NCBI GenBank assembly: GCA_016124635.1
Contig: WGNJ01000011.1
Location: 62,001 to 126,000 of the forward strand
From: Alphaproteobacteria bacterium
GTDB taxonomy: Bacteria > Pseudomonadota > Alphaproteobacteria > Micropepsales > Micropepsaceae
Reading direction: 5' to 3'
Length of the DNA stretch: 64,000 bases
A program made the position numbers and the translations under genes. The notes below the pieces were generated by a model that was not told the DNA's origin, made no database searches, and was given only the letters and a program-made list of their open reading frames with translations. Shown here in pieces: positions 16,613 through 24,503 of this stretch (the first letter of the stretch is position 1; every line of letters starts with the position of its first letter).

Positions 16613-18103
16613 TCAGCGCTTAATCTGACCCGCCAATTGCTTGACGATCGCCTCGCCGTACGGCGGACGCAGAGCGCCGAGCTGCTTCTCCACGAAGTTC
16701 GACGTCGGTTGCGAGTACACAGCCTTGCGGTGGCTGAATGTGCGGAAGCCGTCGATGCCGTGATAGGCGCCCATGCCCGACGGACCGACACCGCCGAACG
16801 GTAAGTCCTCCATCGCAACGTGCATGACCACATCGTTCACCGTGACGCCGCCCGACGTCGTACGGTCGAGCACACGCTGTTGTTCGGCCTTATCGGTGCC
16901 GAAGTAGTAGAGCCCGAGCGGCCTTGCCTTGCCGTTGATGTAATCAACCGCTTCCTCGAGCTTTCTATATGTTTTCACCGGCAGCAACGGCCCGAAGATC
17001 TCATCCTGCATGATCTTCATGTCGTCCGTCGCGTCGAGCACGATGGTCGGCGGAATCTTATGGAACTCTTGTTGCGTGAAATCTTCCCGCGCCGGATTCA
17101 CCTCGACGATCTTTGCGCCCTTTGCCTTTGCGTCGTCGAGATAGCCGCGCAGACGATCGTAGTGGCGCTGATTGATCACCGACGTGTAGTCGGGGTTGTC
17201 TTTGATTGTCGGGTACAGCTTGTGAACCGCAGCGCTCGCTTTGCTGACGAAGTCGTCACGTTGTGCCTCGGGCACCATCACATAATCCGGCGCAAGACAG
17301 ATCTGGCCCGCGTTCATCGTCTTGCCGACCATAACGCGCGTCGCCGCCAAATCCATGTTGGCGCTAGGCCCAATCACGACCGGCGACTTGCCGCCGAGCT
17401 CCAGCGTTACTGGCACAAGGTTTTCGGCCGCCGCACGCATCACGTGATAGGCGATAGACGTCGAGCCGGTGAAGATCAGATGGTCGAACGGCAGTCGGCT
17501 AAATTGCTCGCCGACCTGCGGTCCGCCGACGATCACCGCCATCTCGCTCTCGTCGAACATCGTCCGTACCAGACGCGCGAGCACCTCGGAGCTTGCCGGC
17601 GTGTACTCCGACGGCTTGATCATCGCCCGATTGCCGGCCGCCAAGATTCCTGCCAGCGGCGAGAAGGTGAGATTGATCGGGAAATTCCAGGGAGCGATGA
17701 CGCCAACGACGCCGAGCGGTTGGTATTGCACTTCCGCCTTGGCGCCGAAGAGCCCGAGGATCGCCGGCGTCGGTGACCGCTTCTCGGTACGCATCCACTT
17801 GCGCAGATTGGCCTTGGCATGTTTGAGCGGTCCGATCGACCCGGCGACATCGGTAAACTTGCTCATTGGCACCGGGCGGCTGCCGAAGTCCTTTTGCAGC
17901 GCGTCGGCGATTTCGTCCTGATGATCGACGAGCAGACTGATGCAGCGGTCGATCCTATCGATGCGCACCTCGGCGGACGGCGGCCCATCGCGCAAATAGG
18001 CGGCTCGCTGTTTGTCGAGGGTCGCTCGCATCGAGTCGGCCGTAGCCGGGGTCATGCCCGAAGACTTTGCGTCGCGGCGGGGTGTTGCTTCGGCAAGGCT
18101 CAT
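16613..18103 (-). CDS. Aldehyde dehydrogenase, coniferyl-aldehyde-dehydrogenase-like
   Basis: 496 residues, ALDH superfamily, class 3-like layout. Motifs: APWNFPINLTFSPLAG, FTGSTSIAYHVM for the NAD-binding turn, LELGGKSPVV with the general-base Glu at about residue 234, and GQICLAPDYV with the nucleophilic Cys at about residue 270. The end contains GGVTVNDVVMHVAMEDLPFGG, typical of class 3-like and CalB-type enzymes. Oxidises an aldehyde to the acid; coniferaldehyde in lignin-monomer use is one possibility, fatty aldehydes another. Start 18103 has AGGAGA upstream. An inverted repeat lies between it and the divergent Anbu gene. Confidence 0.85.
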   Translation of the reverse strand: MSLAEATPRRDAKSSGMTPATADSMRATLDKQRAAYLRDGPPSAEVRIDRIDRCISLLVDHQDEIADALQKDFGSRPVPMSKFTDVAGSIGPLKHAKANLRKWMRTEKRSPTPAILGLFGAKAEVQYQPLGVVGVIAPWNFPINLTFSPLAGILAAGNRAMIKPSEYTPASSEVLARLVRTMFDESEMAVIVGGPQVGEQFSRLPFDHLIFTGSTSIAYHVMRAAAENLVPVTLELGGKSPVVIGPSANMDLAATRVMVGKTMNAGQICLAPDYVMVPEAQRDDFVSKASAAVHKLYPTIKDNPDYTSVINQRHYDRLRGYLDDAKAKGAKIVEVNPAREDFTQQEFHKIPPTIVLDATDDMKIMQDEIFGPLLPVKTYRKLEEAVDYINGKARPLGLYYFGTDKAEQQRVLDRTTSGGVTVNDVVMHVAMEDLPFGGVGPSGMGAYHGIDGFRTFSHRKAVYSQPTSNFVEKQLGALRPPYGEAIVKQLAGQIKR

Positions 18104-18143
18104 GGCGTTTCTCCTGCGGCGCTTTGGCTATGGTTAGTCTGTT

Positions 18144-18173
18144 GGCCGCCAGTTTAGCGGAAATTAGGCGGCC
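18144..18173. repeat. Inverted repeat between the aldehyde dehydrogenase and Anbu genes
   Basis: GGCCGCC (18144-18150) and GGCGGCC (18167-18173) form a perfect 7-bp inverted repeat with a 16-bp AT-richer spacer, central to a 116-bp divergent promoter region. Could be an operator; no regulator gene is adjacent. Confidence 0.4.
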
Positions 18174-18219
18174 TGATACAAGAGAGAGCGACCCGATTGG
18201 GAGAGGATTGCGGCATTAG

Positions 18220-18990
18220 ATGAGCTACGGACTTGGAATCCGCGTGGACGAGGGCCTGATTTTTGCGGCGGACAACCGCACCAGCGCCGGCATCGACCAC
18301 GTTTCAGCCTCGCGGAAGATGCATGTTTTCGAGCGCGCCGGCGAGCGGTTCCTGGTGCTGATCACGGCAGGCAACTTATCGATCACCCAGACGTTGCTTC
18401 ATCGTTTGAACGAAGCCCAAACGGACTCGAAGAAGTCGAAAAACGCCGACCGAACCTTGCAGAAGGCGCCCAACCTCTTTGCCTGCGCGGAGGTGGTGGG
18501 CCATGCGCTGCGTGAAATTGAAAAGACTGAAGCGGCGCCTCTCGCGCGCCACGGCGTTCCCTTCGACGTTTCGTTGATCTTGGGCGGCCAAATCAAGGGT
18601 GAGAAGCCTGGCCTCTTTCTGATCTATCCCCCGGGCAACTTCATCGAGGCGCCGGACGAAACGCCGTATGTGCAAATTGGCGAACGCAAATACGGTAAAT
18701 CGATTCTTGACCGCACGGTGACGCATAAGAGCTCGCTGGCGGCCGCGGCGAAGGCTGGACTCCTTTCGTTCGATGCTGCCATCCGGAGCAATGCCTCTGT
18801 TGGCATGCCGATAGACCTGATTGCATATGTAAAGGATTCCTTTAGCGGCGCGGTCGAGCGCCGAATGGGCACGGACGACCCGTATTTACGAACCTTGAGA
18901 ACCATGTGGAACGATCGGCTAGCGCAGAGTTTTGCGGCGATGCCCGAGCCGGATTGGATCACCTATCGGCTGAAGAACCCCTCGCGTTAA
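18220..18990 (+). CDS. Proteasome-type protease Anbu
   Basis: 256 residues, Ntn-hydrolase fold of the Anbu class (bacterial proteasome/HslV relatives). The sequence starts MSYGLGIRVDEGLIFAADNR. After Met removal, Ser would be residue 1, with Asp17 in FAADNRTSAG and Lys32 in the SRKMHV turn, close to the T1-D17-K33 triad of proteasome beta subunits. RHGVPFDVSLILGGQIKGEK is a family-typical stretch. Anbu forms open helical or ring assemblies, but its peptidase activity is unsettled. In many genomes anbu is clustered with an alpha-E domain, a circularly permuted ATP-grasp and a transglutaminase-like gene; none of these is adjacent. A GTG-start diguanylate cyclase follows 100 bp downstream. Confidence 0.87.
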   Translation: MSYGLGIRVDEGLIFAADNRTSAGIDHVSASRKMHVFERAGERFLVLITAGNLSITQTLLHRLNEAQTDSKKSKNADRTLQKAPNLFACAEVVGHALREIEKTEAAPLARHGVPFDVSLILGGQIKGEKPGLFLIYPPGNFIEAPDETPYVQIGERKYGKSILDRTVTHKSSLAAAAKAGLLSFDAAIRSNASVGMPIDLIAYVKDSFSGAVERRMGTDDPYLRTLRTMWNDRLAQSFAAMPEPDWITYRLKNPSR

Positions 18991-19090
18991 GCGAGAAGAT
19001 TTACAGAATTTTACGGGAGCGAACGGCACACTGCCCGTCTTGCGATGCGCAGGGTTGAATCCCGGCCCAACGCGCGAGGGAGTACCGTCC

Positions 19091-20158
19091 GTGCACTTTT
19101 GGGAAATGCCGGAACAGGCCGACGCGTTCGCCGAGAAGGCGATGGGCCTGCTCCGCCAGCACAAGATCCCGGCAACGCCCCACAACTATGAGCTCTGGTT
19201 CACCTACGCGGTGGGCCAGAACGCTGACTTGCAGCGCGCGCTCGACGCGGCCGTAGCAAGTGGAAAAGCTTGCGACGTAAATTTCGCTGGCGAAATACAT
19301 GCCCGCTTCTTCACGGACGCCCGGAGCGATGCCATCGACGAATTGGGCAGCAAATTTCAGGAAGAAGTGAAGCGCCTTGCGCTCATCTTGGCGGGTGCGG
19401 GCCAAGACACGGCTGCTTACGGTCTGACGTTGGCGCAAGTGGCGACGGACATCGGTACAGGCGATGTCGCGGAGAACTTTAAGTCGATCGTCGACGGTGT
19501 GGCGGCCGCGACCCGCGCGATGGAATCGCGCACGAAAACGCTCGAAAACCAGCTTGAGGCATCGGCCGGCGAGGTGAACGTCTTGCGCGAGCGAATGGAA
19601 GCCGTTCGCCAAGAAAGCATGGTCGATCCGCTGACTGGACTGGCGAACCGTCGGGCCTTCGATCAACACATTTCGGACGCGATCGACGAGGCGACGAGCG
19701 AGGGCACCGATCTCTGCGTCCTTATGGGCGATGTCGATCACTTCAAGAAATTCAACGACACCTGGGGGCATGCAACGGGCGACCAGGTGCTACGCCTTGT
19801 CGCTCAGTGCTTTAAGTCGAACCTCAAGGGTCGCGACACCGCGGCGCGCTACGGCGGCGAGGAATTCATCGTCATCCTGCCGGAAACCTCACTCAAGAAT
19901 GCCAGCCGCGTGGCCGATCAGATCCGCAAGGCGGTGGAGTCGAAGAAGATCGTCAAGCGCTCGACCGGCGAAACTCTGGGATCGATCACGTTGTCGGTGG
20001 GTGTCGCTCAATACATCAAAGGCGAACCCGTGGCCGACGCGATCAACAGAGCCGACACTTGCCTCTATGCGGCAAAGCACGCCGGCCGCAATCGCGTCTG
20101 CACCGAGCAAGACCTGGGTGCCGTAGAGGCAGCCACCGCCGTCGCCGCCGCCAGCTAA
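19091..20158 (+). CDS. Diguanylate cyclase (GGDEF domain)
   Basis: 355 residues starting at GTG 19091, preceded by GAGGGAG at eight bases; an ATG-initiated extension from 19040 lacks a comparable site. The N-terminal about 170 residues are helical with no membrane segment or recognised sensor, ending in a coiled-coil-like stretch that feeds the SMVDPLTGLANRRAFDQHI start of the GGDEF domain. The catalytic motif is RYGGEEFIVILPE, so synthesis of cyclic di-GMP is expected. The inhibitory site upstream reads KGRD instead of RxxD. SITLSVGVAQY and ADTCLYAAKHAGRNRV complete the fold. Cytoplasmic; follows Anbu. Confidence 0.92.
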   Translation: MHFWEMPEQADAFAEKAMGLLRQHKIPATPHNYELWFTYAVGQNADLQRALDAAVASGKACDVNFAGEIHARFFTDARSDAIDELGSKFQEEVKRLALILAGAGQDTAAYGLTLAQVATDIGTGDVAENFKSIVDGVAAATRAMESRTKTLENQLEASAGEVNVLRERMEAVRQESMVDPLTGLANRRAFDQHISDAIDEATSEGTDLCVLMGDVDHFKKFNDTWGHATGDQVLRLVAQCFKSNLKGRDTAARYGGEEFIVILPETSLKNASRVADQIRKAVESKKIVKRSTGETLGSITLSVGVAQYIKGEPVADAINRADTCLYAAKHAGRNRVCTEQDLGAVEAATAVAAAS

Positions 20159-20191
20159 ACGGCGGTTGCACTCCCCATAGGCTTGTGCTGG

Positions 20192-20215
20192 CTTCATGCC
20201 CTCTCGGCATTGAAG
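20192..20215 (+). repeat. Hairpin overlapping the ribosome site of the first crotonase gene
   Basis: CTTCATGCC (20192-20200) pairs with GGCATTGAAG (20206-20215) with one bulged T and a CTCTC loop. The likely ribosome site GAAGG (20212-20216) lies in the 3' arm, eight bases before the ATG at 20223. Could restrict translation, or serve as a weak end signal for the upstream gene. Confidence 0.4.
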
Positions 20216-20222
20216 GCATCCT

Positions 20223-21026
20223 ATGAGCTATCAAAATGTTCTGCTTGAAATCGCAGACGGCGTCGCGCGACTCACGTTGAACCGCCCGCAGTCCCTCAAC
20301 AGCTTGAACAAGGCTCTGATCGACGACATCCGCGCCGCGTTGCGCGCACTGGGCAAGAATGAATCCGTTCGGGCGGTCATCGTGACTGGCGCCGGCCGTG
20401 GATTCTGCGCCGGCGCCGATCTCGCCGGGAACGATTTTGGCGACGGCGTCCAACGCAGCGTCGGCGAGGGCGTCTCCCACTCGATGGAAATCGCCTACAA
20501 CCCGCTCGTACGAGAGCTTGCCGGATTTCCGAAACCGGTGGTCGCCGCGGTGAATGGCGTTGCCGCAGGAGGCGGCGTCGGCCTTGCCCTTTGCTGCGAC
20601 ATTGTCCTGGCGGCCAAGTCGGCATCGTTCGTCCAGGTGTTTGGCCCGCGCCTCGGCCTGGTGCCGGACATGGGTTGCACCTGGTTCCTGCCGCAGCTTG
20701 TCGGACGTGCTCGAGCGCGCGCTCTCGCGATGCTTGGCGACAAGCTCTCTGCCGAGAAGGCTGCCGAATGGGGTCTGATCTGGGCCGCCGTCGACGACGA
20801 TAAGCTGATGAGTGACGCAGAGACGCTCGCAGCGAGATTGGCAAAGGGTCCGGCACTCGCGTTCAGCGAAATCAAGCGCGCACTCGATGCCGCCGCGTTC
20901 AATTCGCTCGACGAACAGCTCGAATATGAACGCACCATTCAAAAGCGTCTGGGAGACTCCGAAGACTTTCGCGAAGGCGTTACCGCCTTCCTGACGAAGC
21001 GCGAACCAAAATTCAAAAGCAAATAG
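20223..21026 (+). CDS. Enoyl-CoA hydratase/isomerase, PaaG-like
   Basis: 267 residues, crotonase fold. Oxyanion-hole elements are GAGRGFCAGADL and VNGVAAGGGVGLAL; the active-site block FGPRLGLVPDMGCTWFLP has Asp rather than the Glu of true hydratases, as in PaaG-type isomerases. The C-terminal half (LSAEKAAEWGLIW, FREGVTAFLTKREPKF) is also PaaG-like. It should isomerise or hydrate an unsaturated CoA ester, but no phenylacetate (paa) genes surround it, so substrate is open. The second crotonase starts 9 bp downstream, and the two are about the same length and probably arose by duplication. Confidence 0.88.
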   Translation: MSYQNVLLEIADGVARLTLNRPQSLNSLNKALIDDIRAALRALGKNESVRAVIVTGAGRGFCAGADLAGNDFGDGVQRSVGEGVSHSMEIAYNPLVRELAGFPKPVVAAVNGVAAGGGVGLALCCDIVLAAKSASFVQVFGPRLGLVPDMGCTWFLPQLVGRARARALAMLGDKLSAEKAAEWGLIWAAVDDDKLMSDAETLAARLAKGPALAFSEIKRALDAAAFNSLDEQLEYERTIQKRLGDSEDFREGVTAFLTKREPKFKSK

Positions 21027-21035
21027 GAGACTGAA

Positions 21036-21836
21036 ATGGATTTCGAACGCGTGAAAGTGGAAGTGCACGGCCCGGTCGGCGTGCTCAAGCTCCACCACCC
21101 GGAAGTGATGAATGCCGTGAGCCCCGAGATGCTCAAGGGCTTGACCGCGGCCATAAGCTATATCGAGAAGCCGGCCACGGGCCTGCGTGCGCTGATCATG
21201 ACGGGCGAAGGTCGCGGCTTTTGCGCCGGCGCCAATCTCTCTGGCGGTTCATCATCCAATGAGTTCGGGCCGCAGGAGCGCGATGCCGGCGCCGGGCTTG
21301 AAACGATGTACCACCCGTTCCTCCGTCGCCTGCGCAATCTGAAGATGCCCTTCATTACGGCGGTGAATGGCGCCGCGGCCGGCGTAGGCATGAGCTTCGC
21401 ATTGATGGGCGACATGGTTCTTGCGGCCAAGTCGGCCTACTTCCTTCAGGCGTTCCGCCGCATCGGCCTCGTTCCGGACGGTGGTTCGACGTGGCTGCTG
21501 CCGCGCCTCGTCGGCCTTGCGCGCGCCAAGGAGCTGTCGCTTCTCGGAGAAAAGCTGCCCGCCGAGAAGGCGCTCGAATGGGGCTTGATCAACCGCGTGT
21601 ACGACGATGCCTCGCTGATGGAACACGCGATGACCCTCGCGCACGAGTTGGCGACCGGACCGACGGTCGCGCTCGGGCTTATTCGCGGCCTCTATTGGGA
21701 CAGCCCGATGAATTCCTATGAGGAACAACTCGACGCCGAACGGCGCGCACAAAAGGAAGCCGGCCGCGCGGAAGACTTCGCAGAAGGCGTTACAGCCTTC
21801 TTGCAAAAACGTAAGGCGGAATTCAAAGGCCGCTAG
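21036..21836 (+). CDS. Enoyl-CoA hydratase/isomerase, PaaG-like (second copy)
   Basis: 266 residues, paralogous to the gene immediately upstream. Conserved blocks are GEGRGFCAGANLSGG, VNGAAAGVGMSFAL and FRRIGLVPDGGSTWLLP, again with Asp in the PDGG position. The C-terminus FAEGVTAFLQKRKAEF parallels the first copy. GGAGA lies just before its ATG, giving a tight two-gene unit. Two different crotonases in one operon could handle successive double-bond moves on one substrate; that is inference. A 40-base stem-loop follows before the dehydrogenase gene. Confidence 0.88.
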   Translation: MDFERVKVEVHGPVGVLKLHHPEVMNAVSPEMLKGLTAAISYIEKPATGLRALIMTGEGRGFCAGANLSGGSSSNEFGPQERDAGAGLETMYHPFLRRLRNLKMPFITAVNGAAAGVGMSFALMGDMVLAAKSAYFLQAFRRIGLVPDGGSTWLLPRLVGLARAKELSLLGEKLPAEKALEWGLINRVYDDASLMEHAMTLAHELATGPTVALGLIRGLYWDSPMNSYEEQLDAERRAQKEAGRAEDFAEGVTAFLQKRKAEFKGR

Positions 21837-21860
21837 ACGCGCAACCCGTCAGAAATGGGC

Positions 21861-21900
21861 GTTGACCCGGTCGCCTCTGGCGGGCGACGATAGGGTCAAC
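21861..21900 (+). repeat. 40-base stem-loop between crotonase and alcohol dehydrogenase genes
   Basis: Outer arms GTTGACCC (21861-21868) / GGGTCAAC (21893-21900) and inner arms GTCGCC (21870-21875) / GGCGAC (21883-21888). No U-tract follows (TCCATTTCCC), so it may be a weak terminator, an mRNA-stabilising or processing site, or a DNA operator for the downstream gene. Confidence 0.5.
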
Positions 21901-21932
21901 TCCATTTCCCAAAATCGTCAAGGAAAAGCGCC

Positions 21933-23018
21933 ATGAAAGCTGCTGTTCTCCGTGAAGTGAAGAAGCCGCTCGTCATCGAAGACGTGCAGATCAACAAGCC
22001 CGGCCCTCATGAGGTCTTGATCCGCACGGTCGCGGCCGGCGTCTGCCACTCGGATTTACACTTCGTCGATGGCCTCTATCCCTACCCGCTACCGGCGGTG
22101 CTGGGTCATGAATCGGCCGGCGTTGTGGAACAGGTTGGCAGTGAAGTGCGCACGGTGAAGCCCGGCGATCATGTCATCACATGCCTTTCGGCCTTCTGCG
22201 GCCACTGCGAGCACTGCTTGACCGGTCATATGTCGCGTTGCGTCAGCCCTGAGACGAAGCGCCAGCAAGGAGAGGCAGCACGCCTGACAAAGGGCGCAGA
22301 TCCGATGAACCAATTCCTAAATCTGTCGTCCTTCGCTGAGCAAATGCTGATCCACGAGCATGCTTGCGTTCCGATCCGCAACGACATGCCGCTCGACCGT
22401 GCAGCGCTGATCGGCTGCTCGGTCATGACGGGCGTTGGCGCTGTCATGCACACGTCGAATGTGCGTCCGGGTGAGACGGTTGCTGTGATCGGCTGCGGCG
22501 GCGTAGGCCTTGCCTGCATCAACGGCGCGGCGATCGCCGGCGCCGGTCGCATCATCGCCGTCGATACGCAGGGCTCAAAATTGAACCTGGCGAAAGAGTT
22601 CGGCGCCACCGACGTCGTCAACGCAAAGGACGGCGATCCGGTCAAGCAGGTAATCGAACTAACGAAAGGCGGCGTCCACCACTCGTTCGAAGCGATCGGC
22701 CTAAAGCAGACCGCCGAGCAATCGTTCAAGATGCTGCGGCGTGGCGGTACGGCCAACATCATCGGCATGATCCCGGTCGGCGTGCACATTGAGCTGCACG
22801 GCGCCGAGTTCTTGGGCGAGAAGCGTATTCAAGGCTCGCTTATGGGCTCGAACCGCTTCCCCGTCGACATGCCGCGCCTTGTCGACTTCTACCTGGCAGG
22901 CAAACTGAAGCTCGACCACATGATCGCGCGCCGTATCAAGCTGAATCAGGTGAACGAGGCGTTCGACGAATTGAAGCGCGGCGAGACCGCGCGTTCGGTC
23001 ATCATGTTCGACGCCTAG
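21933..23018 (+). CDS. Zinc-dependent alcohol dehydrogenase (MDR family)
   Basis: 361 residues. The catalytic-zinc ligands are in GVCHSDLHF and GHESAGVV, the structural zinc uses four cysteines in CGHCEHCLTGHMSRC, and the Rossmann turn is VIGCGGVGLACING. NAD(P)-dependent oxidation of an alcohol or reduction of an aldehyde. The layout is close to class III-like and aryl/long-chain alcohol dehydrogenases. It starts at ATG 21933 after AAGGAAAA. Position beside two crotonases suggests a catabolic module for a CoA-linked substrate, but that is only context. It ends in CTAG, sharing its stop with the convergent methyltransferase gene. Confidence 0.9.
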   Translation: MKAAVLREVKKPLVIEDVQINKPGPHEVLIRTVAAGVCHSDLHFVDGLYPYPLPAVLGHESAGVVEQVGSEVRTVKPGDHVITCLSAFCGHCEHCLTGHMSRCVSPETKRQQGEAARLTKGADPMNQFLNLSSFAEQMLIHEHACVPIRNDMPLDRAALIGCSVMTGVGAVMHTSNVRPGETVAVIGCGGVGLACINGAAIAGAGRIIAVDTQGSKLNLAKEFGATDVVNAKDGDPVKQVIELTKGGVHHSFEAIGLKQTAEQSFKMLRRGGTANIIGMIPVGVHIELHGAEFLGEKRIQGSLMGSNRFPVDMPRLVDFYLAGKLKLDHMIARRIKLNQVNEAFDELKRGETARSVIMFDA

Positions 23019-23782
23019 AGCGAGCGCGGCTTAACGCCTTCGTGAATTGCGACGATGCCGAGCGTGAGGTTCTCGAACCCCACGCTCTCAAATCCCGCCT
23101 GTCGCAGCTCTCCGGCAAAGGTTTGCTGATCGGGAAATTCGTGAACACCCTTGAGCAGATAGTTGTAGGCGCTTCGGTCGCCGCCCGTGGCGACCCAGGC
23201 AATGATCGGCAAGCACCAGTCCATATACGCGAGGTAGAGCGCATGTAGGGGCGCGACTGTGATCCGTGCAGCCTCCAGACAAAAGAACACGCCGCCGGGT
23301 TTCAGCACGCGAAACGCCTCCGCAAGCACTTGCTCACGCCGGCAGATCTTCATCCCGAACGAAATTGAGTAGATGTCGATGGAGTTCGACGCGACCGCGC
23401 GCAGATCGTGCGCGTCGTGTTCCTCAATCGTCAGGCTTGGCTCGCCGCCGGCGATCCTCCGACGCGCAATCGCCAACATCTCAGGGCAGATGTCGCTGGC
23501 GACGATGATCTTTTCCTCGTGTGGCCAGCGGGACAACAACCGCCTGATCCTCAACGGGATGTCGCCGGTGCCGGACGCAGCGTCGAAGACAACCGCTCCC
23601 GGACTTTGCACGATCTTCGAGGCGATCCGTCGTTTCCACAGGCGATGAATGCCGAGGCTGAATACGTCACACAGCTGATCGTACCGCTGTGAGATCCGCG
23701 CAAAGACATTGTCGGCCTTGGCGTCGAACGACGCTGCGTTATCCAACGCATTGGTGCGCGGAGGTGCCGTTACATCCCGCAC
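23015..23782 (-). CDS. UbiE/COQ5-type SAM-dependent methyltransferase
   Basis: 255 residues. The N-terminal FARISQRYDQLCDVFSLGIHRLWK corresponds to the conserved start of UbiE; motif I is FDAASGTGDIPLRI, and ISFGMKICRREQVLAEAFRV with LKPGGVFFCLE match UbiE motifs II-III. FPDQQTFAGELRQAGF near the end is also family-like. UbiE methylates C5 (the quinone-ring methyl) in ubiquinone and menaquinone synthesis. The gene stands alone without ubiB or coaBC, common UbiE neighbours, and several core motifs are divergent, so a paralogue acting on another substrate is possible; I withhold the symbol. It converges on the alcohol dehydrogenase with a four-base overlap. Confidence 0.75.
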   Translation of the reverse strand: MRDVTAPPRTNALDNAASFDAKADNVFARISQRYDQLCDVFSLGIHRLWKRRIASKIVQSPGAVVFDAASGTGDIPLRIRRLLSRWPHEEKIIVASDICPEMLAIARRRIAGGEPSLTIEEHDAHDLRAVASNSIDIYSISFGMKICRREQVLAEAFRVLKPGGVFFCLEAARITVAPLHALYLAYMDWCLPIIAWVATGGDRSAYNYLLKGVHEFPDQQTFAGELRQAGFESVGFENLTLGIVAIHEGVKPRSL

Positions 23783-23839
23783 TGCCCGTGAACCATGCGC
23801 GTTGCCTATTGAGTTACAATCGACGCGCTGCGGCGTTGG

Positions 23840-24409
23840 CTAGTCCTTGGCGCGCTCGACGTAAGTACCGTCTTCCGTGTTGACGACGATCTTGGTGCCC
23901 GACGTTATATGCGTCGGCACGCCGGTTTTGACGCCGTTCGACAGAAGCGCCGGCTTGAACGACGAGGTCGCAGTTTGGCCCTTCACGACGGGCTCGGTCT
24001 CAACCACCTCGAGCACGACGCGCTGCGGCAATTCGATTGCGATTGGCGAACCGTTGTGCAGCGACAGCCGGACCGTCATGTTCTCTTGCAGATAGGGCAC
24101 GCCGTCGCCCAGGATGTCGCGCGAGACGTGGATCTGGTCGAAGGTGTCCGGATCCATGAAGATGAAATGGTCGCCTTCCTGGTAAAGGAAATTATGGTCT
24201 TTGTATTCGACGAACGCCTTTTCCAGCTGGTCAGTTGTCTTGTAGCGGTTGTTGACCTTTACTCCGTCGGAAATGCGCCGCATTTCGATTTGCGTCGTGG
24301 GCGTGCCCTTGCCGGGATGAAAATTCTCGGCCGACAGGACGACGTAGAGGACGCCGTCGAGGTCGATGATGTTGCCCTTACGGACGCCGCTGGCGATAAC
24401 GGATGCCAC
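23840..24409 (-). CDS. efp: Elongation factor P
   Basis: 189 residues, three beta-barrel domains mimicking tRNA; enters the ribosomal E site and relieves stalling at polyproline. The modification loop reads NFHPGKGTP, with Lys34 as the site of beta-lysylation, and the EpmA and EpmB genes lie nearby. The start is GTG at 24409 (translated [15 protein letters not shown]) with a strong AAGGAG seven bases upstream; an ATG just upstream is out of frame. The C-terminal domain ends [19 protein letters not shown], the EF-P signature region. Divergent from epmA with a 94-bp spacer. Confidence 0.97.
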   Translation of the reverse strand: MASVIASGVRKGNIIDLDGVLYVVLSAENFHPGKGTPTTQIEMRRISDGVKVNNRYKTTDQLEKAFVEYKDHNFLYQEGDHFIFMDPDTFDQIHVSRDILGDGVPYLQENMTVRLSLHNGSPIAIELPQRVVLEVVETEPVVKGQTATSSFKPALLSNGVKTGVPTHITSGTKIVVNTEDGTYVERAKD

Positions 24410-24503
24410 GCATGAACTCCTTAGTCTCTGCAAAAATGAGGCGCGGTCATAGCAGCATGGAGCCCTTGAGCCAAGGTGCCGCGAAGGGCGGGTCCAGGGC
24501 CAA

